This document shows, piece by piece, positions 46,701 to 60,900 of a stretch of 64,000 nucleotides of DNA; position 1 is the stretch's first letter, and each line of letters starts with the position of its first letter. The translations under genes were made by a program, and so were the position numbers. Under the pieces are notes generated by a model. It made no database searches and was not told where the DNA came from. It worked only from the letters and a program-made list of their open reading frames with translations. The DNA comes from Ectobius pallidus (taxonomy: Eukaryota; Arthropoda; Insecta; Blattodea; Ectobiidae), in contig CAXKWD010000002.1 in NCBI GenBank assembly GCA_964059195.1, positions 50,494,923 through 50,558,922 of the forward strand. The letters run 5' to 3'.

Positions 46701-49700
46701 ATAACATTGGCCTTATGGGTTTTACTATTGGTTCCTAGAAAAATTGGTCTTTAAAGGAGGTGGTCGCTAAAGAGGGGTGGTCTTTAAGACAGGTTTTACT
46801 GTACTTACAATACAGCAGAACCCTGCTAATCCGAACTAATTGGGACTCGGGCCTGTTTGGATTGGCAAAAATTTGGATTAACAGGGTTAATTTTTAATTA
46901 CGTAACTAGGTACATGTGTTTAATATACTGTTGTTTGCGGAAATACAGTTAAATTATTTATGAATTTCTATTAGTAATTACTGTAGTCTATATATGAAGT
47001 CTACAAGTTGTTGTAAGGTGCAGCGTTATTTTTGTGATGCAAATGCCACCGTTGTTGAATTCAATGTCGGAAAAGCAATGATAAGTGACTGGAAGAAAAA
47101 TCGAAGGTAGAATTGCTCTGCGGAACTGTGACCGAGAAGGCAATCGAGGACCACCACAAATAAAAAAAGTTTCAGACTTTGACAAAGATGATGAAGCTGT
47201 TTTTGTACGATTCTTGCAAGAAAAGCAGAGAGGTGTTCATTCAAGAAAAAGCACTCCAACCCGGTAAGATGATGAATAATGATTGCAAATTTGTGTTTGG
47301 ATTATCTGGGTTTTCGGACTATCGGGGTGCTGTTGTAGTATGATTCTTACCGTGAACCATGTACTGCTCCTCCTTCTGATGAATTAATTGTAAGGTCACT
47401 CAACGATGATCGGGTAGAGAAGGTATTAGGACTGCCTTCTGTGGCATATGTCTCCACTTCATCCTTTGCAGCTAGACACTGAGGAAGCATATGGGGGCCA
47501 CTAAGTTTCACCCCATGTGGCCTGCCTGCTCCATCCTGAGTACCAGTTTTCTGTCTGGCTCGAGGCGAGCCTGGTGCAATGGGCTTCTTGTTCACAGCAC
47601 GGGGAGGTGAATGAGAAGAATTGCCATGGTCAAGGCTGCACAAGTGGTGAGTAGGGGGTCTGTATGAAGAGGCAGGTGCTCTGCCTCGAACAGGAGCAAC
47701 TGGTACACTAGCTCCAGGAATAACAGGTGGGATCTTCTTCTGCTGTTTGATGGGTTGCTCTGATGGTGAGGCGATGGAAATACTTCCAGGCTGGGGCAAA
47801 CCTCTTCTTGTAGTTGGGTTGCGAGCCTGTAACATTGGTCAAAAACAAATTATTGAGTAAAATATTACAGTACACGACAGAATGACAGAAGTGGATTAAC
47901 CCACTGGCAAGCTATTTTTTTACACATGATACACCCATAAATACTAATATTTTCAGGGCAAAATGAGAATGTTGCATGTGAATTTGGTTTTTTACTTGGG
48001 CCATAAAGATGGATAATGCAAAATAAGCTTATATTTCGTCTCATGTTGTAGAAAATCATTGAGTTACTGTAGGAGAATTAGGATTTTTATTATAAAATTG
48101 AACTGCAAACCTGTTTCTCTGGCTATTTTATGCCAGAGTGAGTCATTTGGTTCAGGGGGAACATTATGATTTATCCCAGGATTTCATGTAAAATAAAATG
48201 TTGATGCTCAATCCACTTCCGAATCTAGCCCTTTGTCTTCAAGATTTTCATATCAATTTATAACATAAAAATCGATATAACACATACCATTCGATAGATA
48301 ATTTCTTTAGCTTTGAAACAGTATAAGGCATGTTATGCCATCTACTGACAAAAAGCTAAAACTAAAAGAAAAGGAATATGTGGCTCAAACCCGTCCGGCA
48401 GCCATGAAGGTATTGTGCTCAAGGCTCAGAGCCATGGTAGTAGGTTAAGGGGTTAATATGCTTTAGTTATGTGTTCTGTGTATTATAGAGCCTAAACATT
48501 GCCAAGAGGATATCTAGCACAAGCCACCCAGCTCGAAAACAGAAACTACAATTTTTTTTAGGGTCGTTAAAAAATTATGCCCCATATTTCTTCCCTCAGA
48601 AAATACTTATTGAAATTGATTGAAATTTGGGGACAATTTAAAGATATACTTCTTCCACACATGCTATTTTTCTATGTAGTCTCCATCAGGCTCTACAGCT
48701 TTATGCTAGAGTGGAACAAGTGTATATACTCGTATTTTGTGTTGGTTCCAGATTGTCCTGCTTGTGTAACCATGAAACATTAATGTTCCTCAATGGTCTC
48801 AGTGATCTTGGTGGCATTAAAATTGAAACTGAAAAATAGTTGATGTCTAATTTTTATCAGAAACCATCCACTTTGTTCCACCAAACGCTACATGAAACAG
48901 CTATATTGTCACCCCTGAGCATTATAAAATCTGCATTCACTGTTGCGACTGCTGGTGTTGATGGCTTGCTATTCCCCTTCTACTACTCTTAAAAATTACA
49001 AAATAAGGTTGTTCTTCTTCCTTTCTTGCAACATATCTGTGTGAAACGAGATTTCAACAAAAACAAAGCACAATAAAAAAATATTGGATCAAGTTGTACC
49101 CATTACTTTTAATTTCAAGAAAATCTTTAAACATCAATCATACTGAATTTCCAGAATCCAATTTTATTGCTGTATCATTAGCATGACAATTTGTTTGGCA
49201 ATTTCTTTTTTAAATCGAATCACTTATGGGGGAAAATAAATAAAAAATATAAGCTAGATGGTGACAAGAAAACAATTTCCATTAAGTAAGCAATTTCAGT
49301 ATGCTTTTTAAATTGAAACATTTATTTTAAGCTATTACAACAACAACAAAACAAAAACAGAAGAAGAAAAAACAGCAACAAAAAACAATTTTTTACTGTG
49401 ATTATGAGTGTTCCACATATTCTCTAAAAGAAAAGTATTCCATGGCCACAAAAGCTTGGGAAACACTGCTTTAACTGAATGTTTACCTTAGGCATTCCAG
49501 ATTGGATACATTCAGCTAAGATGTTATCATTGTCACCGGAGAAATTGGAACTGTCATCTGAGAGCTCAGGCCGATCATTACTTGCATTGAGCTCATCTCC
49601 TTCATTGACTTCTTGCAGGCGAGATTCTTCCCTTCGAGCCTCGGTCTCATCTCCGTCACCAGGCAGTGACAGGACAGAGAGGTCAGAATGGGATCCAGCA

Positions 49701-52700
49701 TGTGATATATTGGCTGGCGTTCCTTCTGTGCAGTAGGTGCGGACAGCATCTTCACATGCTCCTCCTGGTACCTAGTAATACAAAAAGAAAGCATATTCAG
49801 GATCATTACACAAATCACTCAATTCTTCTTAATCTCATGTCTGTTATTACAAAAGAATCAAATTCCAAGCAAGGGTGGTGCAAAGGGGGCCTTGGCCCAC
49901 CCATAAAACTGCCGCTCACCCTTTGGTATATCCTCACTTTATACAAGCATGGCCAATGCATCTTTCACATTTTGATATAGAATAAGAGGCTATATTGCAA
50001 AGAGCGCATATTCAGTTGCTTCAACGTAATGGAAAACTTTATTGTTCACCAGGGAAGACAGTTTCTACAAATAGAAGTTTTTTGAGAAATTTTGCATACA
50101 AAAGTTTTAGCTCTTGGTATAAACACCCCATGCGCAAAATTTAAAGAAAATGTTTGGAGCTGTTTTCGAGAAAATAAAAAAACGAAATTTTCTTTATGTA
50201 AAGTCTTCTTAAAAATAAAAGAAAGTCGATGCCAATCTTCGTGTTATATCTCCAGAAAGAACTTCACCCACATACAAAATTTTATTTTGATTTTCCGTTC
50301 TGGAGCTATGCTATTAACACACACACAGATATGTTCCAAAAATAGTAATTTTGGATTCAGGGACCTCAAAATGTGTATTTATGTTGAAAACTCAACTTCA
50401 AATTTAGGGGTCGAAAACAATACTTCCTCTACCTATAGTACCTATGGTATGGGCAGAGGAATTTAAAAACCGGGACATTTAGATGTCCCAAAAAAAGTCT
50501 CGGAACACTGGGACAGCATGCTCAAAAATGGTATGGTCACCCTGATTATATCTGAGCACATTCTTGTTGTCATCGCGTGATACACTCCCCACCTTTTCCT
50601 TTAGAACATGGAATGTTCTGTTCCTTGTATGAACATCTGAAGCTTCATTATAACATAACTCGTGATACACCATGACCATACAAAATTCCCAGGTGGTACT
50701 CATACATAAAAAGTTTGGAATCACTGCCCCACTTAATAAAATCAGGTAAACTGATGTAACAAAGTGCCAAAAAGCTTTGGTTTAATCAGTGATAATTGCA
50801 ATTATGATATACAGAAAATAAGTAATTTTTGTAATCAATTTCAGAGTTAAGATCAAGATTGATTCATTATGCAGGGCTTACGGAAGAACAAAGGTCCAAA
50901 GTTTTATAAGCACATGTGAAGAAATATGTAGGTAGTGTTACTTATCAGACAAAGCTAACTGTATTCCAAATTTAAAAGCTGTATATGAACACCGTAAAAC
51001 AATATGTTGTCATGAGAACTGATTTGCATTTGATAAATTCTGTCTATAATATATTACCATAAAATAGACGATAAATTGGGCATTACTCTGGTACAAGTCA
51101 ACCAATTTGGCCCAAAATCAATAGGCTTTGTTCCATGGATGTTATAAATGCATATACCAAGTTTCATGAAAATCTGATAAAGCATATTTGACACACGGAC
51201 GGACTGACATTTCCCGTCCACCACACAATCTCATGTAGTACCATTCTGGCACTTAATAAAGAAGTAGTGGTGTAAGTGTCAGCTTACTGACAACACATGA
51301 CCTCTATTCCTGCCATCTACCAATGAAGTCAAACTCGGAAGTACATAATACAGCAATTGGAAGATAAGCCTGGTTCTCTGTTCTTTGGATGCAGTTGAGG
51401 CAACTGATCCCTCAGTATGAGTTATGTCTATTCAAACTATACAAATTTCTATAAAAACAATGAGAATTTTAAAGCAAATATAAATTTGTTTCAATTGCCG
51501 CTTTCCTTCGATTCTGACTTTTGTAGTTATTGGAAAAACCACTCTACTTAGAAAGGGATTTTGGTGTGATCCCAGTGTGTTTTATTATTCCTGGCCTCAA
51601 ATGTAAGTTTGACTTACTTCCACATAGTTGGAAGGTTTTGCAGGAGCACCTCGCACACTCTCTGGCTGCTTTGCTTTCCCTGCTCTCATACCACTGTTGT
51701 TAGCCATCTTGACAGGTATGCCGCTGGGGCGTGGACTGCGAACTGCACTCGGCTGGAACCTGCTGCTCCCCCCTACAGGCTCAAGTGTTCTCACTGGCTC
51801 TGAGCTCTTGTTGCCACTGGTGATGTTGTACTGGCTCTGTCGTTGCCTATAATTCACAGCTCTCATTAGCATCTATACAATAATCAAGTGCCAGGAAATT
51901 GCTGTGATAATATTAATCAAACTCTATTTCTACCTCAGCTCTTTCCTATTATGTACAACTTTACATTTTTCCTATTTCCTTGTCACTTTGCAATATTTAA
52001 TAATGTTTTAGTTTTTGTTTTTAAATTAAAATTAATTGAAATAATATCTGAACTTGGAACTGGACTTAATGAATTCAACTGTTCAAGTGGTTATGACTAG
52101 ACCTGGGATTTTAAGGCAAATGCCAATTTTGTTCCTTATGAAATAACATGAAAATTTTTAAATATGTGGATGTTTCATGATAAATCACTTACATTTATAG
52201 AGTTATATAGTGCCCTAAAATGCCTATTTGGACCTTTAGAGCCTATTTTACTATTTTAATGCCTAAAATGCCTATTTTGCACATATAAAATAAAATTCAA
52301 CTTCCGTAATTTTTAACAATCTTATAATGGACATCCCTCAATGAAAAGCAGAACAGCAGAGGTGGGTTTTTCACAGAAACTTGATTATTCCAAACAATTG
52401 TCGCTAAAGAAATGCTAACTGACGAGGGAGGGGGAGGATTAAGGGGGAAGGACTACTGTGTCAAGTCACCAGTGAAAGAATATCTGTTTAAGTGAATATA
52501 GTTCGTGATGCCTAATTTTGCTGTTAATTCTGTTAAGAATAGGTATACCATGTTTCTTGTAGTAAAAAAAAGACCATGTTACAGTTTAAGTGTATACTGT
52601 AATATTTTAAAGTCTATTTTCTATCTATTTAGACATTTTTGAAGCATATTTTAAGTGCCTATTTTCTCTTTTAAAAGTCTATTTGCTTGTTTTAAAAGCC

Positions 52701-54899
52701 TATTTTAGGTACCTAAAACTAATTTTTTTAGAGCCTAAAATCTCAGGTCTAGTTATGACACACGAGACCACCATACTTTTCCCCCCACATCTAACCAACA
52801 CATCAGATTATAAAGAGAGTTTTCTAGCAACTTACAAATGAAATAATCTGCATTTCATTAAAACGATAATACGAAAAGCTAAATTACTATTTAAAATAAT
52901 TGAATTTACCACAAACCTTCATTTTTGGTATAGTTTACCTGTACTACCTGTAACACCAAAAATACTGAAATTTTATAACAAATTTTGCTTGAAAAAGAAA
53001 TAAAAAAATGTTTTCACAGACCTCTAAAGATTTGTTACAAAAACTCGTCTCTTTTTCAGTAAACTTGGTTCCACCTTTGCCATGGGCTGACGTAAGATTG
53101 CAGTACCTCAATTAATGGATGTTTCATTTTCACCCACTTCATTTTGGATTATGACCAAACTGGGTATATTTGTAGAGGATGTTATCCTCTTTCCAAAAAG
53201 GGTCTGGATGGTGAGCCCCCTTCTGCTCCAAAGGTATCCTTAAATATGTTAATGAAATGTTACACACCAAATTTAAAACTTTAAAAACAAGTTTTGCTAA
53301 CATCTTTACTCATCTTAAAGATTTTGGGAGGAAATGGGGGATTGGGTTTCCACATGCGAGAGTTCCCACAAGAGTACAATGGTACCATGCATTTTAACAA
53401 TGAGATCTACTTTCACTTCACTAGCTATATAATTTTAGTATCTTGGGATCATTCTTTCCAAGTGTCAATACCTTATGGCTACCGCCTAGATGATGAAATT
53501 CATATTAAAATACAGTTTGAGAAACAGAGAAACAAAATGCAAAGATTAAGCTTCTAATTGTGGCATCCAGTGAGAGAGTGGGCTGAGCCAAAAATTTTCA
53601 AATTTGAGTTATTGTCATCACTGTGTAGTACATATAGTTGTGTAAACCTAATATTAAAGATTTGTGTGGGTTCCTTCCTTATCTACTCTTGAAAGACAAT
53701 TTTCATAAATTAAGGGAATGGCTTCTCTCCAGTGAGAGAGTGGGCTAAGCCAGCTCGGAAGCATTAGTAGCATTATATGCAGGGCGCGGTAATAGTCCAG
53801 TCACCAGGTACTTTTACCTGGAAAAAGGTCCGAAGTTAATAATTTTTTAATATGTTGTATGTGGGTATTCTGTGGTGTAAAATCCAAGTTTTCCCATTCA
53901 AGAACTTCAAACTTCAGGGCAGCCGAAAACCTCGAATTTTTTGGGTTTTTGTAGTTTTTTCCTCATAACTCCTAAACAACGCGTTATAGCCTAAAACATT
54001 TCATTACAAAAGTTAAGGAGCATTAAATTTTTTAACATTTTCATTTTTAATCGTATTTTAAAACCAAATACATACCGAGATATAGCACTTCAAAGTTTTG
54101 AAAATTTTTAAAAATATCAAAAAACTGTGAAAAAACCTTAAGAAGGTGATAAAGGGTTGGCACTGTGGTCTGAAGTTAATTTTTGTAAACACTTTGAAAT
54201 GTGTAAATTCTGATAAGAATAAATAAATGAAGTATTAAGATGAAATTTTCTCTCATTAGAAAGCCAAACAAAAATTTCAAAATATCTCGATTCCTTTATT
54301 TTTAACTTAGCCCACTCTCTCACTGGATGCCACAATTCATACCGGCTGTTCTGCATTCCAATGTTAATACATGCTGCCAGCATGTCTTCATCATTCTCCT
54401 CCTCTCCCTCGCTGACTGGTGCCAACTCACAACAGTCTGCCAGTTCTGCTCGCTTCTCCTTCTCTACATCTTGTTTCTCCATGCCCTCGTCCCTCTCTCT
54501 GCCATGGCCCATGTCCAGGCGAGCAGTGTGATGAATTCCTGTGGGAATGTTACTAGGACGAGGCTTTCCTACCACTTCCTGTAACACGTAGAACACAGTA
54601 ATATATGATTGTATTATAGAATACAGTCAAACCTCCATATATCAATATTTGTGAACCCTAGTAGATTGTATTGTTACATATAATATTTTAATATTACAAA
54701 ATTTCAAATTACAGAAACACCGTTTAAAAATTTTCTACTTTGGAAAAAAGATACATAAACACAAAAATTACAAATTGTTGATACATAATATACTATAAAT
54801 ATAATATTAAGAAATACACCCGAATGAGCAAGTCCAAAGAGAGCAGAGTGAAAAAAGAGGAGAGACTAACAGCAGAGTGAAAAAATTAATAAAAAAATA

Positions 54900-54936
<37 letters not shown>

Positions 54937-57900
54937 TGTTAGGTTTAACAATAAAAATTATAAAAAACAATAAGAATATAATAATAACAGTAACAATAAT
55001 AATAATAAAGTAATAATTACAATAACAAAAATAGTATTAATAATAACTAGGGGGCGGATTTCTATACATGTCATATTTTCGCCCTTTGCATTATTTCAGG
55101 TTTCCGACTAATTTAAACCCGATTCCTAGCATCCTGGTGAAAATGGAACGGCTTTTATTGTGCATATAACTGCATATTTAGGAAAATTGCTTATTAAAGA
55201 AATTTTGAAGTTTCATATCATATTTTGTAAATTTTGGATTATAATGATACTTTTTGAGAATTTACAGATATTTTAAATAATTAACACTATATTTTAATAA
55301 AATGTATTGTTATAATTTGAGTTGGGAAGATACAGTGAAGATAGTGTGCAAATCCCGATCTCAACAATCTTTAAGTTTAAAAATCTATTGTAATGAAACA
55401 TAAAAAAATACACAATGTGTAAGTGGTAAAGTTATATTTTAAATTTTATTGGTCATACTTTAATGTTTTTAGGTCATAAATGCATGCATATATACTATTT
55501 TTTAGGTCATAGAAATCTGCCCTCTAATAATATTACAATCCTTAGTATGCTAAATGTTAAGGACTTCTCGATTCAGACAAACCTTCAACATGGCATCATT
55601 AGAGATCTTTGGTTCATCATCGATGGTAAGAGAGCTGAGACTAGTGGCCCTGGAAAATTCAACTGGAGTATCTTCTTCCTTGAAAGCCACCACGTTGTCC
55701 TCAAATACACTTCCTTTAGCTGCACCAGAGGGTCCAGCAGCTATACACAAGAATTAACATAGATAATACATCAAGACAACATTTTCATGTGAAAAACTTA
55801 TGACATAAAAAATACTGTGAAAGTGGGAAAAAGACACTTAAATTGATCTTACAATGTAGATGTATGCTATTAAAATAATAAATATAGTAATGTAACAGTA
55901 AGAACTCTTAAAAGCAATTTATTAATATGGGGAAGTTTCTTCTGCTCCTATCGTTAGCACACACAGACATTTACAACAAGCAACATGGCCAGTCCTATTG
56001 CCCAGAATGATATACCTTACAGAACCAGTTTATCTCTTCCCTTGTCTATCATCAGCATTAATTTAGTTTTCAATCTTATCAATCTGACATGGCTGTTAAC
56101 CTGAAGATGCGAAATAGCTGTAACACTGTTGCATGATGGGTGAGTTTCCATTAAGACAGTCAGAGTTTTGAGAAACCAACGCATACGCCTCGTGGCCTGA
56201 TTCAGGTTGTAAGAGATGCAATTCTCAAGAACCTGACCATATTCTAGTGTTGTAGATTTTAAGGGACAGGCAGCAAGAGCGATGCAGGCCAGGAATTGTA
56301 TGTGGGAAGTGCATCAAGTTAATGTAAGAGGAAACGGAACTCCCCAGCAAGTCAGTTTACCCTACCCCAATGAAATTTATATTACTATTATCATCATCAT
56401 CGTTATTTATATTCATTAAGAGCTAACATATTTTAAGAACAAGAGAATATAATGGCATACAGATTGTATAATTCTAATAAATAATTAATTACATATTAAA
56501 ATCTCAGACAAGCGATGAGATTATGTACAAGAAATATCAAATGTTTTTTTACCAAAATTTTACGTAACAGTTGCACGGCATGTCTATCACCAATTTCTAC
56601 TGCCAAAATTACTGCATAACATTGTATTTTGCACAAAAAGGCTGATCTTGTTTGGGCCATAAAGTGATCTACATAAAAATACTTCTGGAAACATAAACAT
56701 TTGTTTCCTGCAAATGAAAATAGCTGCGTAATTATTAAAACTCAAACCATTAACAAGACAAGACATAGTCAAAACAATAAAATGCTCTTCATTTTACAGC
56801 AGGAAAAAAACACACACACTACAATTAAAATTCCGAACAACACTTTTCAGGCGTTAAAAGTATCTAAACTATGAAATATAGTAAGTCTACAGATAAAACT
56901 TCAAGTGTATACAAGTAAGAATCAGCTTGAAAAATTTTATGTCATAACCGGGATTTGAACACGGATCTCCAGCTTAACGCGCTGATGCTCTACCATTGAG
57001 CTACCATGACAACATGCCAGTACAACATCAAATTCCTCAACTGATTCAGAATACAAGGCAGACCACGGGAGGTTTCTCCGTTGAGAACACACATCCAATG
57101 GTGTCCTACATTTGTAGGTACTTTGAAGCCAAGTTATTATTTATATACTATTAATTAAGTGGAGGGAAAGGAAATAGACATTCAATCCATGTCTGGAATA
57201 TTAATACAAGTAAGAATCAGCTTGAAAAATTTCCCTTTCCCTCCACTTAATTAATAGTATATAAATAATAACTTGGCTTCAAAGTACCTACAAATGTAGG
57301 ACACCATTGGATGTGTGTTCTCAACGGAGAAACCTCCCGTGGTCTGCCTTGTATTCTGAATCAGTTGAGGAATTTGATGTTGTACTGGCATGTTGTCATG
57401 GTAGCTCAATGGTAGAGCATCAGCGCGTTAAGCTGGAGATCCGTGTTCAAATCCCGGTTATGACATAAAATTTTTCAAGCTGATTCTTACTTGTATTAAT
57501 ATTCCAGACATGGATTTAATGTCTATTTCCTTTCCCTCCACTTCAAGTGTATGTTCTATTCTCGAGTGTGTTCTGAAGTTTTTATAAAACAGGACAGTGT
57601 TTTTTGCAGTAACAATTTGACCTATAAAACAGGACTGTCCCAGTCAAAATGGAGCATACAGTAACCTTGCTTATACTTTTATTTCTTTTAGGTTTATTAC
57701 TAATGTGTTGAACAATTGGTACCAATCTATATCATGACAAGTTTTATAAAGAACATGGAAAATTTCAACAATACTTGCACCGATTCCGCATAATTAACAA
57801 TGCCGACTGTAAATGTGGAGAAAGTGAACAATCAATTAACCTCATTCTTCAACACTCGTTGGTCCATATTTTCCACTGAAATTGTATTATAAAATTCATA

Positions 57901-60900
57901 AAAGAACAAATAAAAAGAATTTATTGTCAGCGGATAAAACACACACATTTACTATCACAGTGATAGTAAATGTGTGTGTTTTATCCAGTAAATAGTATGT
58001 GTGTTTCTTGTCCCATATACGCATACGAAAGAATTCAACTCATATCCTATTTGCACCAACTGAACATTCAATACACCATTCGCCTTCATAACACACTCAA
58101 AATGCAGGATATAAATATTTCTCGTCTTTTGTAAATATTGTATTCTCAAAACCATGACTTACATTGTTTATTAATATTTATCTCTCTTGTTATTGTTTAT
58201 TTACTCTTTGTACATATTTTGCCTCCCATTTGTTAATGATTATTTCTTTATTGACTTTTTCTTTGCAGCTTGTGCTCAGATTAGAATTCTAATGTTGTAA
58301 ATATTTGTATTATATCTCTAACCCTAATATACCTTCGGGTGAAATAGGGATATTGGATATTCAATAAATAAATAGGGTAATTACTAATGTGTTGGAATGT
58401 ATAGGAGCTTCTAGTTTCATTCTTTGAAAGTGCAGAACAATATGACTGTTACCTTGTAGCCTGTTTGCTGGAACCGGCTGTGCCCTAATGGTGCCATTAT
58501 CTTCCATGAGCCTACTGGTGAACTCAACTGGTGGCTTGGTGTGACGAGGGCTCCCAGGCACTGTTTGAGTTGGTGAATCTGGAAGTTCACTGGGAGAGAC
58601 GATACCACTTGTTCGACGGCTGTGAAAAAATACATAATGCAATAAGGCCTCACAACACTTTTCTCCATCTCACTGCTAACATATTATTCACTTTGCAAAC
58701 TCGTGGTGCTGAATTAATTTGCAAATTAAACTTTCAGCCATAAAATATAGACAAATAATTTGTCAGTTAAAGTCTGGAACAAGAGCGCAGCACATAGTTC
58801 TTAAGTTTAGACTGATTTATACAATCCTGAACATGCATCTCGTCAGAACACAGCAGAGTTAGTTACCACGTATTTCAATGGATGGTGCAATACATCGCCT
58901 GAAGTACTTAGCTACAGATGGCAGCCCAATTCAGAGAACAAGGAACTGATGGAGTCAAGATGTAGATAACAAATGACACTATACGCTGGCACACTTGGAA
59001 TTCTTCTCCCTGAGAATGTCTTATGTCTATTTTCAGTGGCAAGTAAGTGATTACAAAGGATTAGTTCTGTTCAATGGACAATAATTGTTTAATAAGCGCT
59101 GATTTAAAAGAGTGTAAACTAGAGTTGGGCGAATTGTGAATGAGTCATTCATAATGAACAAATCATTGTTCTGAAGTAAGAAATCATGATTCAGATAAAG
59201 ATATGAATCAATCAAGAAAACAATGATTTGGTTCAAGAAATAAAACTTCTGTGAATCGAAAGTCTCCTCAATTCTCGAATATGCTGATTCAGTGATTCCT
59301 TTTGCTTTCTCAATTTTCTTGTATCATGGTTCACTCCTTTCTACTACTACAGTAAGAGTGCTGAGGGAAGGGTTTTAACATGAACCAAACACTCGCTATG
59401 ATGTTTGCAGCAACTGTTAACAGGATTATCATTTTTAAAAGACAACAAATTATTAATTGGAAGTTAAACTTTGAATGACCTTCTGCATATACCAGTAGGC
59501 CTACAATTTGAATAGGGAATTTATTATTACTATTTATTTTACTTCTGCACACTGGATATCACTACACATAAAAAATAAACAATGGTTTCTCATTCACCTA
59601 CAATTTACTTTTGATAGGCAGGGAACACTGGTATTCTTTCCAAATCTTCATCATGTGCTTTGGTCGAAATAACCAATCTTTTTGTTTATTTCTACTGAGT
59701 TAATTCAATTATCTGCAAAGTACGACCATCATTAATGAAACAGCTGACATGAAGGAATTAGTAAAGTCTCATACAAAAAGAATCGGATTAATATTACTAA
59801 TCAAATTTATGAATCCATTCAACTGAGTGTTAAAATACATGATGTAGCACTGTTGAGCTTGATCAATAAAACAAAATAAAATGTTTAATCAAAACCATCA
59901 GCTCAGCAATGTTTATCCTATGCTGCCTAGGCCCAGGGCCGTCGCGTGATTTTTTGGCGCCCGGGGCAAGATTTCGTCTGGCGCCCCCCCCCAAAAAAAA
60001 ACTCAATCCCACGTGCACCCACCCGACATTCCACCTATCTGTAAGGATTCAAACACAAACTCACAGCGAGCGACGTGACGCGACACTATCAAATACATAT
60101 AATAATGGGGTTAAACACGCATTATTATTAGGTTATTATTATTAACAGTATACAAGCAAATCCAGCTGTTCAATTTTGAGCAAATATTTATTTTGGGGTA
60201 ACTTAGAAAATATAAAGTTATTGGTGTCAAATATTTATTTATTCAATAAATACAAACAACATAATATTCAAAATTCAGTTGTACTTAACTTTAAAAAATA
60301 CGTTATGTACAACTAACATACGAGTATAATTTCAAATTTTGTTGTTTTATTTTTGCCGTTGCCACGGCGCCCCTTGGTCGCGGCGCCCGGGGCAATCGCC
60401 CCGGTCGCCCTGCCCACGCAACGGCCCTGCCTAGGCCTTTCAACACTTTATGTAATCCTCAGCACATCTTGCTGTGCTGATCTAGCTTAATTAATAATTC
60501 AAAATTAAAATGTCAATTTATTGTAGTCTTGTCAAACTGATAAAAGAATTAAAACAATCAAATTTTAATTTTTAATCTTTAATGAATCTACATCAGCAAG
60601 ACAAGATGCCCACACACAAAGTGTTGAAAAACCTAGGCAGCATAGAATAAAGGCTGTTGAGTTGATGTTTCTAATTACACATTTTATTTTTTTCCATCTC
60701 TAGTGTAAACTCTGATTACCCCTGATTTCTTATGGCAAGGAATTTCTAATAACAGGCTGGGCTATAGTGAATGAGTCAAGAGTCCAAGAATGTATGAAAG
60801 GCAAGGAACTGAAAACAGCAAGTTACAGAAAGAAAGTTACTTGAGTGTAAAATATAGCATTTTATATTTATCCTAACACCAATATAACAATAATTATTCT

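Noticed and set aside
56941..57465. Possible tRNA-Asn pair
   Set aside because: Both copies are embedded in a foldback retroposon with a 13-bp duplication and have acceptor-stem G-T pairs; annotated as part of the SINE.
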